DNA from: Rhododendron vialii
Lineage: Eukaryota; Streptophyta; Magnoliopsida; Ericales; Ericaceae
DNA: 64,000 bases
Direction of reading: 5' to 3'
Assembly (NCBI RefSeq): GCF_030253575.1
Contig: NC_080567.1
Location: forward strand, 36,485,501-36,549,500
Shown: in pieces, positions 23,117 through 35,000 of the stretch
How the letters are laid out: the number at the start of each line of letters is the position of its first letter
Numbering within the stretch: the first letter of the stretch is position 1
The notes under the pieces: generated by a model
Told to the model about the DNA's origin: nothing
What the model saw: only the letters and a program-made list of their open reading frames with translations
Database searches by the model: none
Program-made: the position numbers and the translations under genes

Positions 23117-24239
23117 CGCGGAGGGGATTGGGTCTCAGGTGGTGGCACACGGCGGCCGGAGAATTTTGAGTTCTACGATCAGCAAAGTTGAATGGGACAA
23201 GCAAGTGACCAAAAGGGGGCCTTGCTGTGACATTTCATATTTTAGGGTATTTGTGGAATACACTTGACACAAGAAGATAGGCTTTTTATTTATTTATTTG
23301 TTAACGTCTCAGGTAATAGTATTTCATGAAAGAATGATTATATCTAGTGGATTATTCAATGCTGTCGAGCATTAACCCAACAGGGCCAACACTCTCATCT
23401 AACTTATTTGTCTGGATCCCAAGGTGGAATTTATCTTATGAGAGACGCAACCATCCGAACACAACCCCTCACATACACATGACTTCCAGGATGAAATTTA
23501 TCTTATGAGAGATGTCGCAACCATCCGAACACAACCCCTCACATATATACACGTGGATCCCATACACATTTAATCCGCGGGAACCATATATATGTGAGAG
23601 GTTGTGTTTGTCTACTTGGTATTGTGTTCGGATAGTTGTGCACCTAGAATTTTTGTTTATCTTATGGAATGAAGTGATTTTCCTTGATTAGCAAGACTAC
23701 GCTCACCGCTTAACATTTCCCGCTCACTATCTGTCTTGAAAATAAGTGGTCCAGATTTTAAAAAACTCATCAAGAGAAAAGTTAAACAGTTAAACCCTTC
23801 CTTAGAAGAGTTTTTTTTTTTTTTTAAACATAAGACTGTCCAGAATATTTTTGGACGGTGAGATTGAGAGCAGTGGAAAAGTCTTGCTAATCAAAAACAC
23901 TTGGCTAGGGCAACATTCCTCGCTTTCGTCTTTCATTTTGGCAAAACAATACTCCTATTGAAATTACATCGAAAAGCAAAACCTTCGCTATGCCTCCAAT
24001 GGACATGAAGCCACATTGTCCCACGGCAAACAATATCTTGTCTTGGTTACTAAAGTTGCTTCAATTTCTGAACCAACCTTCAGTCCAAAATAGAGGAAAA
24101 CAATGTGAGAATAAGCTCTATGACTAAGATAATCAAACTGGAATAAATCATCACACCGACAAGCCTTTCCAAAGAAATTTTGTTGACATTGCGTCGAAAA
24201 TACTTGGGCATATACAGAGATGGAGAGTAAGTAACCATT
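23117..24239. other. Intergenic: short duplications and a small MITE
   Basis: A block containing GCAACCATCCGAACACAACC is directly repeated near 23440-23480 and 23517-23550, and an inverted relative lies near 23590-23640. A 211-bp element with inverted TTGATTAGCAAGACT ends spans 23684-23894. The part next to 24240 is probably the PDV2 3' UTR. Confidence 0.55.
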
Positions 24240-27200
24240 TTATCCGCACCCATAATTCACATCCGGTGCTGCAACAACCGACTCAAATGGAATTTCCACT
24301 CTCTCTTTCACAAGGCAACGAGCTTCACCGCCTTCCACTACCAAAACCTTACCAGGCGGGCAATGGACCATTTCTCCCTCCGCCTTATTTCCTCGTTGTT
24401 GAAAGAAACCAAACACATTGAATTTTGCGTCCCTTTTGCGAAGCCTGGGTTCACAGCCAGCCAATCCAAGAATGGATATCACACCCACGAGAGTAAGCAC
24501 TGTCTTGGCTGCTGCATTGATGAAGAGTCCGAACCCTTTAGGTGGATTTTCAGATTTAGATTGCTTTTGATTTCCCTCTCTTGCTTCAATTGTTGTGCTA
24601 CCATTGATGAGCCCATTCTGAGCAAGTTTACGCGTTGAAGGGAAATGTGAAAGATACCCATTTTCTGACACCATGGAGCGGGAAGGCCGACTGGGATACG
24701 GGGGAAGTAGGAGATCACTGTTGTCATCAACTGTTTCACTAGCAAACGCAGCAGCTTCATGTATGACTTCTAACTCTTCACCTTTGTATTCCTTCAGCTT
24801 CTTAAGCAGCTTCTTGCGGCTGTAATCAATCTCGGCCAAGGCTGCTTCTTTTTCATACCATTGCTGTTGTTGTAACGCCTGACAATCAAAAGAGAATTGA
24901 GAAGGTGCCCACAACAGTTTGTGAAGCAATGCAAGCTCCCAGAATTAGGATTTGTTTAGGAAAAAGAAAAGTAAAGAGAAAAACAAAATACTTGTTCAGT
25001 TTTTATGGGTCACCAAAGGAAAGGACATGAACTTTTGACGAATGCCTGTGCATTTTTCTTCTCACTTATTTGCCCAACAAACAAAAGCCAAGACTTAACC
25101 TCACTCACTTGGCTATGGTTTGTTTTTCTACCTTTCCTTTCTTGGGGGACCAACTCCAATTTCACATCACAGTAATATATAATATCTTCAACGGTCCAAC
25201 CTGACAGGTTCGGTCACAACTTACACAGTGCAAGGGTTACCTGGATCGCAGATCACTGTGGGTACGATGAACGAGATCATGGTACACATACCCTTTGGAA
25301 AGCAGTACGGTGAGGGTAGGCTTTTTCGGATCATTTGTTCATTCCGAATGTGGACCATGTTTTCGGATTGGTTTAGAACTAGTAGCATCTATATAAGATT
25401 CTGTTCTTATCCAATTAGTAATGGGATTAATGAGGTCTTTTCTTGTAATATAACAATGTCCTCATCATCTGTACGCTATTTCTATAATCGGACCGCCAGA
25501 AAATCCATTCTAGTTTGCTACCGATCCCCGGTTGGCAGTTGGGATTGTTCAATCTGGATTGCAGTTTGTAACCCCTGTAGCGAATTGTGGTAACCCTCAC
25601 TGCAAGTCAATACTTGCTAGCGTTCATTACAACAGTTGGTCCCAGTACACGATGCATACATTGCCCGATTAAACTATAGATCAGCAAATAAAAGAGGAAA
25701 ACAAAGATATTCACACATCAGACATTTTTGCTCGAAATGAAGATCCTCTATTATTACCTACCTTTGTGCATCACGGTAGCATCTTGAGCCTTACTCTAAG
25801 CTGTGGACCTTAAGGATGCATTGCTTTGAATTCAATAGCAATAGCCTCGTACATCACTGGTGAAGCAATTCTAAGAAAAGGAATAAAAGGAAGCACATAT
25901 TTTGAACATCAAGTGCTGGAAGACCATCCTAGTGGTTGCAAGTATAAGAGGTTTCAAAATTAACATCCTTTGAAACTACAAACAAGTACCATAAGTTTTA
26001 CAAGAAGTACCCCTAATTATAGGTCCCCGTGCATTGTTTAATTCCCTGCAATACTTCTTTAGAGTCTGGACAAATAAATCCTGCATTGTAACGAACCATC
26101 CCCACGGATTCACGGAAGTTGGCATGGTGTGATATGTGTCAAAGAACCACCAAAAATAGCATAAAAGAAATTGGTACAGCTTAATAGTGCAAGTGCTCTA
26201 TGTTGCTCGACAGACTTGCACGAAAGAGAGTAGAAACTGCCCACAATATCAAGCGCACCATGCCGCAGTAAGAAGAAAATCATATAGACACTTGCAGTTC
26301 ATTATCGTTGTAAATCATAATGGAGCAACTCAGTCTACAACCTTTCCATCGGCAACAAAATGCATTAACGTTTGGGAGCCCTACAGCAACATGCTTACCT
26401 ACGAAGCACCGCACCTCTAGAGGTCGAGGTATTGCCATGTCCGGACACGGGGACACGTGTCCGACATGCCACGTGGCTTGTCCAATAATTTAATTTTGGA
26501 GGGGGACACAGATGGGGACACGGGTGGGACACGTATGGGACACGACGGGGGTGCATCTGTAATTTTTTTTAAATTTTTTTTGGTGTAAATACGTTATTAC
26601 TTAAAAGTTTTGGGTTAAAATGTAATTAAACCTATAAAAGAACATCTCTCTCTCTCTGAGTTATTTGATTTCTTGTAGTATTTTCATCAAAGCTAACTTC
26701 GAACCAAGTTCAGATGTCGTCAAGTAGCTCTCAAAATTTTCATTCGTACACTCGACTCAAGAATAACCACCAATTTCACTTGGGTAGAGAGCTCTCAAAA
26801 GTTTTTAGGGGAGAGGAGAGAAATGGGTCTGGGACTCCAGAGAGAGAGAGAGAGAGAGCACTTATTTTCGTTTGGAACAAATAAAAAAACAAGAGACAAG
26901 TTGTTGAGAGAGAGGGGACTTAATTACGTGAGATGGGATGAGGGCCGTCAAAGGGGGCAGTCACCTATGGTGGTTCATGAGGGTAGGGTGAGAGAGAGAG
27001 AGAGAGAGAGGAGACCTGAGAAGGGAGAGAGTGCCTTTATGTGCTATAATCTCAGCCCTCCATTTCTATGGCAAAGATTGCGAGTCAAAATATGTGCTAA
27101 AATTACTATAGGGTCAACAAGTAGGGGGAAAATCCATATAGTTGTTCACGTTCCATCTTCTCCTATTTGGTATCCTTCATCCTCATACTGAGAGATATTG

Positions 27201-30200
27201 TAAAGAGAAGACTGATTATCCTTCAACCATAACAGGATCATTTTCTCCCTTGTTCACTGCATAGGATAGAACAACCTCACAGGCTACGTAAACATAAGCT
27301 ACAAATTCTGATTCCTCCCTTTGAAGTATCTTGGAGTACCTCTTATTTCTACTAGATTGAAGTCTGCTGATTGCCTGGTTCTTAAAGAGAAAATTTTGAA
27401 AAGGATTCACAGTTGGTCTGCCAAGGACTTGACGTATGGAGGAAGGGCACAACTGATTTAGTCGGTTCTTTTCAGTATACAAGTCTACTGGAGTTCTATA
27501 TTTCTTATCCCAGTAAAGTCATTAAAGAAATTGAAAGCACGTTGATGGCCTTCCTGTGGTCAGGTTTTGAAATGAAAACTAATGCAGCAAAGGTTAGATG
27601 GGACCAAGTCTGCAGCCCTAAGGAAGAAGGAGGTCTTGGCTTAACGAGAATTAAAGAACGGAATAAGGCCACAATCCTTAGGCATCTCTGGGCTCTATGT
27701 AATAAGGCTGACACTTTATGGGTGAAATGGATTCACTCTTATTTCATTAAAGTTCCGTGTCTATGGTCTATGGACATCCCAAGTGATGCCTCTTGAACCA
27801 TGAGAAAAGTGTTAAAGCTGAGGGGTTTGGGGCAGCCCTTGATTAAATACGGAATTGAAAATGGCCACCACACCTTCTTGTGGCTTGATAATTGGCATCC
27901 CCTCAGCCCCCTTTATAATAAATTTGGTGACAGGGTAGTGTACAACCTTGGAAGGTCCCTCTCTTCAAAAGTTTCAACTATTATTCATAATGACGATTGA
28001 AGATGGCCACGTCAACGAAATAGGGTTACTCAAGCTATCATGGCTCATACTCCACCTGATTTCAAGCATGAATGTGGTTAGGAGTACTAAGTGGTGTGGC
28101 TTCCCCATCCCCAAGGCTTCTCTGTAAAATCTGTGGGGGAGGCAATCAGGTGTAAGAAGCCTATCCAACAGTGGGCTAAAGAGATCTGGTTCAGCAAAAA
28201 TATCCCGAGGTGGTCTTTTATTCTGGGGTTGGCTGTCCAACATAAGTTGAACACCAAAGACAGATTATTGTCTTGGGGCATAATATAGATGATGGTTGCA
28301 CGCTCTGCAATTCTGGACTTGAATCTCATCACCATCTTTTCTTCCAATGTCCATTATCCTTTTTCTGTGTGGGCTGAAGTGTGAAGATCATCTAATACCT
28401 TATAACCTCCACTTTGGATGATAGAGTGGCCTGGTATATCCAGCATACTACAGATATGAGCTTTAAGAGTTGGGTTCTGAAGAATGTTTGAGCTGCTACT
28501 GTCTATACCGTGTGGATAGAGCGGAATCAAAGGATTTTTCAACAAAAGGCCTCAACAAAGGACCAGCTTATCCTCAAAACAATCTCCTGCATTAGGGAAG
28601 TTCTTAGCCTGAAAAGGGGTGTGGTACAGTCCCAAGTTAACAGAGACCTGAGGTCTCTCAGATGGAATTTTTTCTCCCTCGTAGGGTGTGTATGTAGGGG
28701 TTGGATGTTTAGCTTTGCTTTCTTTGTTTCTTTATCTGTTGCCATTTGTTTTGGCTTACTAAAGTTGTATAGCTTGGCTTTGTGTTTTCGGGGGAATGCC
28801 CCCACGATTTAGTAAATGAGTTTGTGCTTCTATAAAAAGTCACTACTTATCAAAAAAAAAAATCCGATCACCCAATTCGCTGAACGATATGTGGTTCAAC
28901 ACATGGGCGAATTAGGCTGGAGAGCCAGTAAATTGAATAAGCATTACCAATTGTACAAACAAGTAGGATGGGAGGTGAGTGTGACAGAGAAGAAAGATGA
29001 ACGAGGAGAGGCTGCAAATCAGGTGATTGGTGGATGCTTATAAAGCACCGACACTACTAAAGGTCGCCGTGTCCGTGTATTGGACATGGGGACACACGGG
29101 GGACACGGCTAGAAAAGTACGTGGCATGTCCCTTAATTTAAATTAATTTTTGGAGGGGGACTCGCAGGGAACACAGCTGGTACACGTTTGGAGACACGGC
29201 AGAGGCATATGTGTTTAATTTTTGGGGGGTTAAATATGTTATTACGGTAAGCATCAGGGCTAATAGTGTAATTAAGTTCATAAAGATTTACCTAACATAT
29301 CTGTTGAGAACATCTTAAAGGAAAGAAGGCAGTCCTGCTTTGCAACATCAAAATCATAGACCTGTCAATCTTCAGGTTCCTCTCTCTCCCTCGATCATCA
29401 AGTCCCTCTCTTCTCTCTAACCTAAATGTATTGGTATTCAGTATGTATGTCTTCTATTGTAGTTCTACATATATATAACACATATGTATACACATATATT
29501 GCCATGTACCCCACTGTGTCCGTATCCCCATTCTTTAAAAATTACTGTGTCCCGTGTGTCTGTATCTATGTTCATGCTACATAGATGCTTACAGAAAGCA
29601 ACCAATTAAAAAGTTGAAACCTTTACCTTTTAGCATGAATTCTAATAAATAAGCTCAACATTCAAGAAGCAGAAAATGGGTTTTAAATTTTTAATAACAT
29701 TGCTTGTGAATCATTGAACAGGAGGGTAATTCTAAAAGAGATACACACCCTAAGCATCTCCAGTCCTTACCCTTTTCTCTAACCAAACCCAAAATTTGAG
29801 TAACACTACAAATTCATCTCCAATGCATACCCATTTCCCTACCATTTTGAGTTTTACCCTTTTCTAGATTTGGGTAAAAAACTGGTGTAGCATTGGAGAT
29901 GACATACCCAAATAGAGTTTTTCACCCGAATTTTCACTCGAATTTGTGGTAAAAAAAAAAAGGGTCAGGATTGGAGATGCTGGTACGAAATGCCTATACA
30001 ACCGCTTCAAAATACCCAGTAATCTAACATGCTCTTGCACCCAAATCAAACCCAACAAAAACTTCAATCAGGGTTTTACTAGGGTTTCCAATTAATCCCC
30101 AATTTTTCAACTTTCAAGATTATCGAATAAAAGAAGATAAAAGAACCAGAGAGAGCAAACCTGTAGAGAAGAGAGCTGGGCCTCAAGCGATTCGAGAGCA

Positions 30201-30424
30201 TCGCGAATGTTCAATAGACTCTCTGTTTCTTCTTCTTCTTGCTGTTCCTCTGCTACCTTATCAATGTCCTGAGATGGAGACCCATTACCCTCCTCTTCTC
30301 CCTCTAGTTCTCGTGGGTTACTATTTTTGTCTTCGGTTGTGGATGCACTGTGGATGCAATTAGTGATCTTGGTGCGAAGCTCGGATGCTCGAGCCAACAC
30401 CAGTCCAATACCATCTTCATCCAT
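24240..30424 (-). CDS. PDV2: PLASTID DIVISION2 (PDV2), two exons
   Basis: PDV2 sits in the outer plastid envelope, recruits the dynamin DRP5B/ARC5 to the division site, and binds ARC6 in the intermembrane space through its C-terminus. Exon 1 (30424-30161) and exon 2 (24878-24240, including the stop) join in phase 0 (SLQ|ALQ) to give 300 aa; Arabidopsis PDV2 is about 307 aa. Visible features are the N-terminal DEDGIGLVLARASELR, an acidic stretch at about 56-68, a coiled coil at about 69-125 (EKEAALAEIDYSRKKLLKKL), LLLPPYP, one membrane helix at about 207-227 (TVLTLVGVISILGLAG), and the intermembrane tail CPPGKVLVVEGGEARCLVKE. It ends in glycine, the residue position tied to ARC6 binding in the family. 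The intron is 5282 bp and carries a LINE and a MITE. The ATG at 24929 is intronic and not a start. Confidence 0.95.
26400..26640. mobile_element. Partial copy of a GACACG-rich hAT-like MITE (in PDV2 intron)
   Basis: It begins TACGAAGCACCGCACC and runs through many GGGGACACG-type motifs. It is alignable with the complete copy at 29041-29583, including the following TTGGAGGGGGAC and the AT-rich part. The right end was not found, so the copy seems truncated or too diverged beyond about 26640. Confidence 0.6.
27190..28862 (+). mobile_element. 5'-truncated LINE (L1-type) inside the PDV2 intron, antisense to the gene
   Basis: Translated pieces in order match the C-terminal half of plant L1 ORF2: PLKYLGVPL near 27316, SWSAKDLTYGGRAQLI near 27410, VYWSSIF, IESTLMAFLWSG near 27530, EEGGLGLTRI, WVKWIHSYFIK, FLWLDNWHPLSPL near 27870, the zf-RVT region ending in a C-x2-C..H..C knuckle near 28300-28345, and WIERNQRIFQ near 28513. 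It ends in a GGGGGAATGCCCCC hairpin (about 28790-28804), then TTATC and an A-run at 28852-28862. The 5' border is approximate. A matching target duplication was not identified. Confidence 0.88.
27235..28600 (+). pseudogene. Broken LINE ORF2 (reverse transcriptase C-terminal part and zf-RVT)
   Basis: The frame is interrupted by TGA at 27309-27311, TAG at 27459-27461, a frameshift near 27512, a stop near 27794 and further breaks after 28000. The endonuclease and the catalytic YADD part of the reverse transcriptase lie upstream of the truncation and are absent, so the copy cannot move by itself. Confidence 0.85.
29041..29583. mobile_element. 543-bp hAT-like MITE with 8-bp TSD (in PDV2 intron)
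   Basis: The left end TAAAGCACCGACAC and right end CATGCTACATA are imperfect inverted repeats. GATGCTTA is duplicated at 29033-29040 and 29584-29591. The subterminal parts are full of GTGTCC/GGACAC motifs in opposite orientation at the two ends. No coding frame. Relative at 26400. Confidence 0.82.
29753..29981. mobile_element. MITE with AGCATCTCCAGTCCT ends (in PDV2 intron)
   Basis: The left AGCATCTCCAGTCCTTACCC and the right complement form terminal inverted repeats. Two further inverted CATCTCCAATG/CATTGGAGATG motifs lie inside, near 29815 and 29890. It lies 180 bp downstream of PDV2 exon 1. Confidence 0.7.
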
Positions 30425-32004
30425 CTCTCTCTCCCTTTCTCTCCCTCTCTCTGGGTTGATTTTGTTGGTGTTTGATGAGAAAGGAAATGGAGTTTTTGAT
30501 TCTTGGAAGAAGCCAAAAAATGGGACAGAGGTCAGCTGCTATACAAGTGATGCAGGTGCCTTCTCAACGGATTTACATTAGGGTGTCCAGATTGGTCCCA
30601 TTTTTTAGAAAATCAGTAATCCAACCACTCCAAACATATCTAGAAAATTAGGCTTATATCTAATCAGTGTCAAAATCTCCGGTCTTCATTTTCATCTCAA
30701 ATGTTCACACCTTTTTGTTAATCATTTTGTACTTTACTTGTAAATTCAATTTCTTTTAATCTCTTTCTGTATTTAAAAAGTACATTTAGAAAATTCTCTA
30801 CCTATTTTTTACACTCATATTCTGAGTGGCAAAAATTCTATTCTCTTAAAGAAAAGGTTGGAGTTTCCTTTCCCTTTAATATGGTGAAACAGAACGAAAA
30901 TTGAAGAAATGAATTGTGGGTTTTTAAAATGCCCTAACAAAATCTTCACCCGAAGTCACAAATTCCAAATGGAAAGCCAGAGAGGAAAAGTTTTCAATCG
31001 CTAGTTAAATGTTTTTTTGCTTGGGTCAGTTCAGTTTTGCTCTTGTATTGAAGTTGCCTGAAATTAGAGATAGCAATGGGCGGGTTTGACTCATCCCTCC
31101 TCCATCCCCAAACGTGAAATCATTTTCCATCCCCGCTCCGATCTCCAATGGGGAATGGGTTCGGCCTCCCATTCCCGTACCAGAAGAAGAATAATCCCGC
31201 ATTGCCATTTGCAATTACGCTTTTGTTTCTTAGTAACATTTTTCCTATCAAAGAGCAAGAAAAACTAGAAGTGTACAAGTACCAAAAAACAAATCAATCT
31301 TTTAGAAAAATCGTAGGATAATACAATATTTCCATTGGAGAGATGTCTTTCGGTGTTTCCTGGAGAGATGTCTTTCTAATTACATAAATAAGTACGTAAA
31401 TTTCGTAATTGGTAACTAAATTAAGCGTGAAAGTGCTTTATTTAAATTGATACTTTATAAATAGCATATATCTAATATAGTATAAGAAGTCAACACCTTC
31501 TGCTGTCGAATATTGTTGGATGGTCAAAACAATACTCAACTAAAATCATGCAATTTGCAGCTTACAAGAACTAGAACATCAAGTAGTAGTAGTATTAGTA
31601 GTAGTTATTTTCCTTTCCTTTTCTCTTTCTTATTTCAAGCTCCAGGCAACTCTATCCAAGAAAAGACATCCATTCAAGTACCCAACAAAACAATCCTCCT
31701 CAAAGGATTTCTTAAAATTATCTCCAATTGATGTAATAGCATTACTGCTTTACACAGATTATGTGCATCAAAGCCCATAGAGCGGCTATGTACAAAATGT
31801 GGTTTCCAAAATACTTGAAAACAAGATAAGTCCTAGTCTTCTTCCATGGTATCTCAAAAAGAAGGGAGAATCATCAAATCAACGACAAAATGCAATCAAC
31901 TACCAACATGTCTGGCTTTCCAATCACATATGATCATTTTTGGGGATAAATGGGGTTGCACTAGAGCTGTACACTTAAAAATATTTTCAATGGCAAAGCG
32001 AAGA
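30425..32004. other. Intergenic between PDV2 and ARI2-like gene
   Basis: It holds the PDV2 5' UTR and promoter (a purine-rich GAGAGAG leader on the minus strand just before the ATG) and the 3' region of the ARI2-like gene. A hAT-type MITE with TAGAGATAGCAATGGG and a related inverted end spans about 31065-31213. No other gene is supported. Confidence 0.55.
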
Positions 32005-35000
32005 TCAATCAATGACATCCGCTGGTAAGTTGAGGTCAATCGTGCAGCTGCCAAGGCTTCCCGTTCTGGGACGCTTATTCCTCGATGAGCATCCACTTTC
32101 GTATGAACCCCCAGAGCCTGAAGGTCGACCAGGTTCTGCGACATTTCCAACAAATAACAACTTTGCTTCATGAGAGCTATATAAATACGTGTTGGCTTTA
32201 TTTACATTGGGATACCACCACGGGTTATTGAGCATATTAACATGTGATACGTCTCTGTCTGATATTAATTTATCTATACAAATGTTAAAGAGAACAACCA
32301 ACTTCTAGATATCAATTGTAGTACAATAAGTACAACTATTTTAATTGTGGTGAAGAGGTTTAATTGATGTTTTAGCCAAGCATCTCAGGCTTGTGAGTGG
32401 CTTTGTTCCTGGGCCATGTCCTTTGTGAGTTGCCTAGGTGTTTGTGTGCTCTTTTTTGGGTTGTGTCAAGAGCCTCTTTGCACATTCTTCTTCATGGTAA
32501 TAACTAGCTAACTTACTGGAAAACCACATATTTGGAAAAATTCCATGCCCTCAGCTATAGGTCATAGACAAATATTGCAAAACAATTAGGAGCTAGTATT
32601 ATTATATCACTACTTGTATAAAAATAGAATCTAGAAAAATACATACAAAGTGATCTTTAACCTACAATAGAAAGTAATTTGTGCATGAACTAAACTTGTC
32701 AAAGTTCTGTCAATGAGTAAGGTTTAACTGAAACGACGGTGTCAGTGAAAGGACCATAAGGAATGTCAACCATTTAGAAGTGGTCTGATGAACCACACTA
32801 CCTTGACCCTCACCATGACATAACACAATGTTTTCGCACCAACTACCAATTAGAATCTACCTAGTGTAATACTTCCCAACTGCATAGGGAATTCCAGAAT
32901 TCCACACCTCTAATAAATAATGAACATCCAAGTAGCAGAAAACAAAGTCAACACAACATACCATTTGGCGAATAATCCGGAGTTGGACATTTGCCAGTGT
33001 TTTCGGCTTTAGGGTTCCAACAGACAGAAAGTTCAGTTGCCTTCTCAATGCCTTTCGACTGGTACGGAGCTATATTGTGTATACCAAACTGGAGTGAACC
33101 CAATAATTCATTCTCAATGCAGTCATACCTACAAGAAGTTAGAAAGTGCTTGAGTTTCAAAAATATTAAACAAAGTTTAACACTTACCACAGCCATACTC
33201 ACATTTTCTTACAGAGGTTATCAGTGATAACACAGAGATTGATGACTTGCATCCTTATCTGCATAACTTTGTCCTCAGCAAACTGATCAAATGGCTCTTC
33301 TACAAACTTGGATAATTTCTCAACATTTGCCTCAAGTTGCTGCTGCTGGTCCTCAAATAAATTTTGCTTTATTTCCCTTTCCTTGTTGGTCATCTCATCC
33401 TTAAACAGGTCATCACCAAACATATAAAAAGCAAATGGATATGAATATGAAAGCACCCGCCTTGATCTAAAGAGCCTGTAAAGTCCATTTGTAACCCAGC
33501 TGAAATCTCTAAGTTTAGAATCTTTTTTCTCCAAGTTCGACACCTTCTCTCTTATGGTCTCCTTCAGGTTAGATTCAAGCTTAAAGGAATCTGTATGAGC
33601 TTTGTAGCGACTATGGTAGTGCATGTAACGGTAGAGGTCCCGCTTTGCACGCTCAGCATTCTTCTCACGATCTTCTTTATATCGACCACAACTGTGACCA
33701 CTGATTCGGGACCAAGTATGATCACGGCCAGTAGCTCCACCACAAAGCCAACTACATCAAAAGTAAGGAAAAAATTATTCAATTTAACTACACCAAAAGA
33801 TAGAATCTCATAGGAAAAAAGTGAATGTGCTATACAAAAATAGGGCAAAAATAGGGGTGATGGATGTTGAAGGATGCAGCAGAACAAAAAAGACTTGACA
33901 GTCAAACAAAATGAAAAATGAACCAAATCACAGACCAAAACCTATGATTGAGGGAAGGACACCTCTGAGTATATAATTCTTGCCATCAGTATTCTGATCC
34001 TCTTAGGGATATTTTATAATGAATGCCAAGAACATAAATCAGGAGCAGCCTGATTCCAATGGTTTGTGGTTAAGACCCTAGAGACTAAATCATCCAGCAA
34101 TTCTGCTCATAACATCAAATAGATTCCAGTAAGGACCATTCCTGGACTCCCATATCAAGGTTTAGGAACACAGTAGGAGCGGAACATTCATCCCTTGAAT
34201 TTTCACAGAAGGGCGAAGTTTTCAACTTCTCCAGATTTAGGATCAGCAAACATCTCTCAGATCAACAGTGTTGGAAACAAATAATAATGATATAGAAAGT
34301 ACAATGGCTCTAACTGCTTCCAGACCCCACCACCCAGTCTCTAAAATACACGAGAGGAAAAAAAATTGACAAAACTTTCAGACATAATAACGACAACATA
34401 GTTCAAGGATCTCTAGAAAAGATAAACAATTTATATAACAATGGTGAGGTCAAAACTCAAAAGAAAGCTGGTCTTTTCTTTCACATTATAAAGTATAAAC
34501 TATCAAGAAGCCAATCATGAACAACACAGGATTCTGATGCAAGCGATTCACAAAAATAGCACCAACCCCTAAAATGAAACTAATGCAAACAGAAAGAAAT
34601 CTCACCAAAATGCTTGCCCACATATGCAGCTCACCAGATTGCAGCCCCCGTTCTTCTCCACCGGTTTGTGACACTTTGGACAAGGTTTTGTATGTACAGT
34701 AATCCAATTAACTGTCTCAGACTCATCACGACACTTCTTGGTCCACAGCTCCCACATCAAACACGAACATGGTGAGTGCGCATCAGCTAAGCAGCTGAAA
34801 CAGAACTGTAAACCACAAGAACATTCAACCTCACAAAATTCATCATCTTCAACACGAATCGCATTCCCACAGTGGGGAGTACTTGGGCACCATTTAACCA
34901 TTTTATTATCCTCGATATACGACTCAAGCAGAAAACGATCAAATTTGTCAGCTAAATCAGGATGCCTCTTCCTAACAAGATTTCTGATAACAGCTTCATC

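Noticed and set aside
24879..24929. ATG-initiated start for a separate 229-aa gene at 24929
   Set aside because: The first 17 codons are intron. A clean CAG acceptor at 24879-24881 joins in phase to exon 1 at 30161, and the product matches PDV2 over its whole length.
25228..25593. 121-aa frame in the PDV2 intron with GGTTACC/GGTAACC near its borders
   Set aside because: No domain is recognisable and the inverted ends are only about 8 bp with unequal offsets. I do not call it a gene or a transposon.
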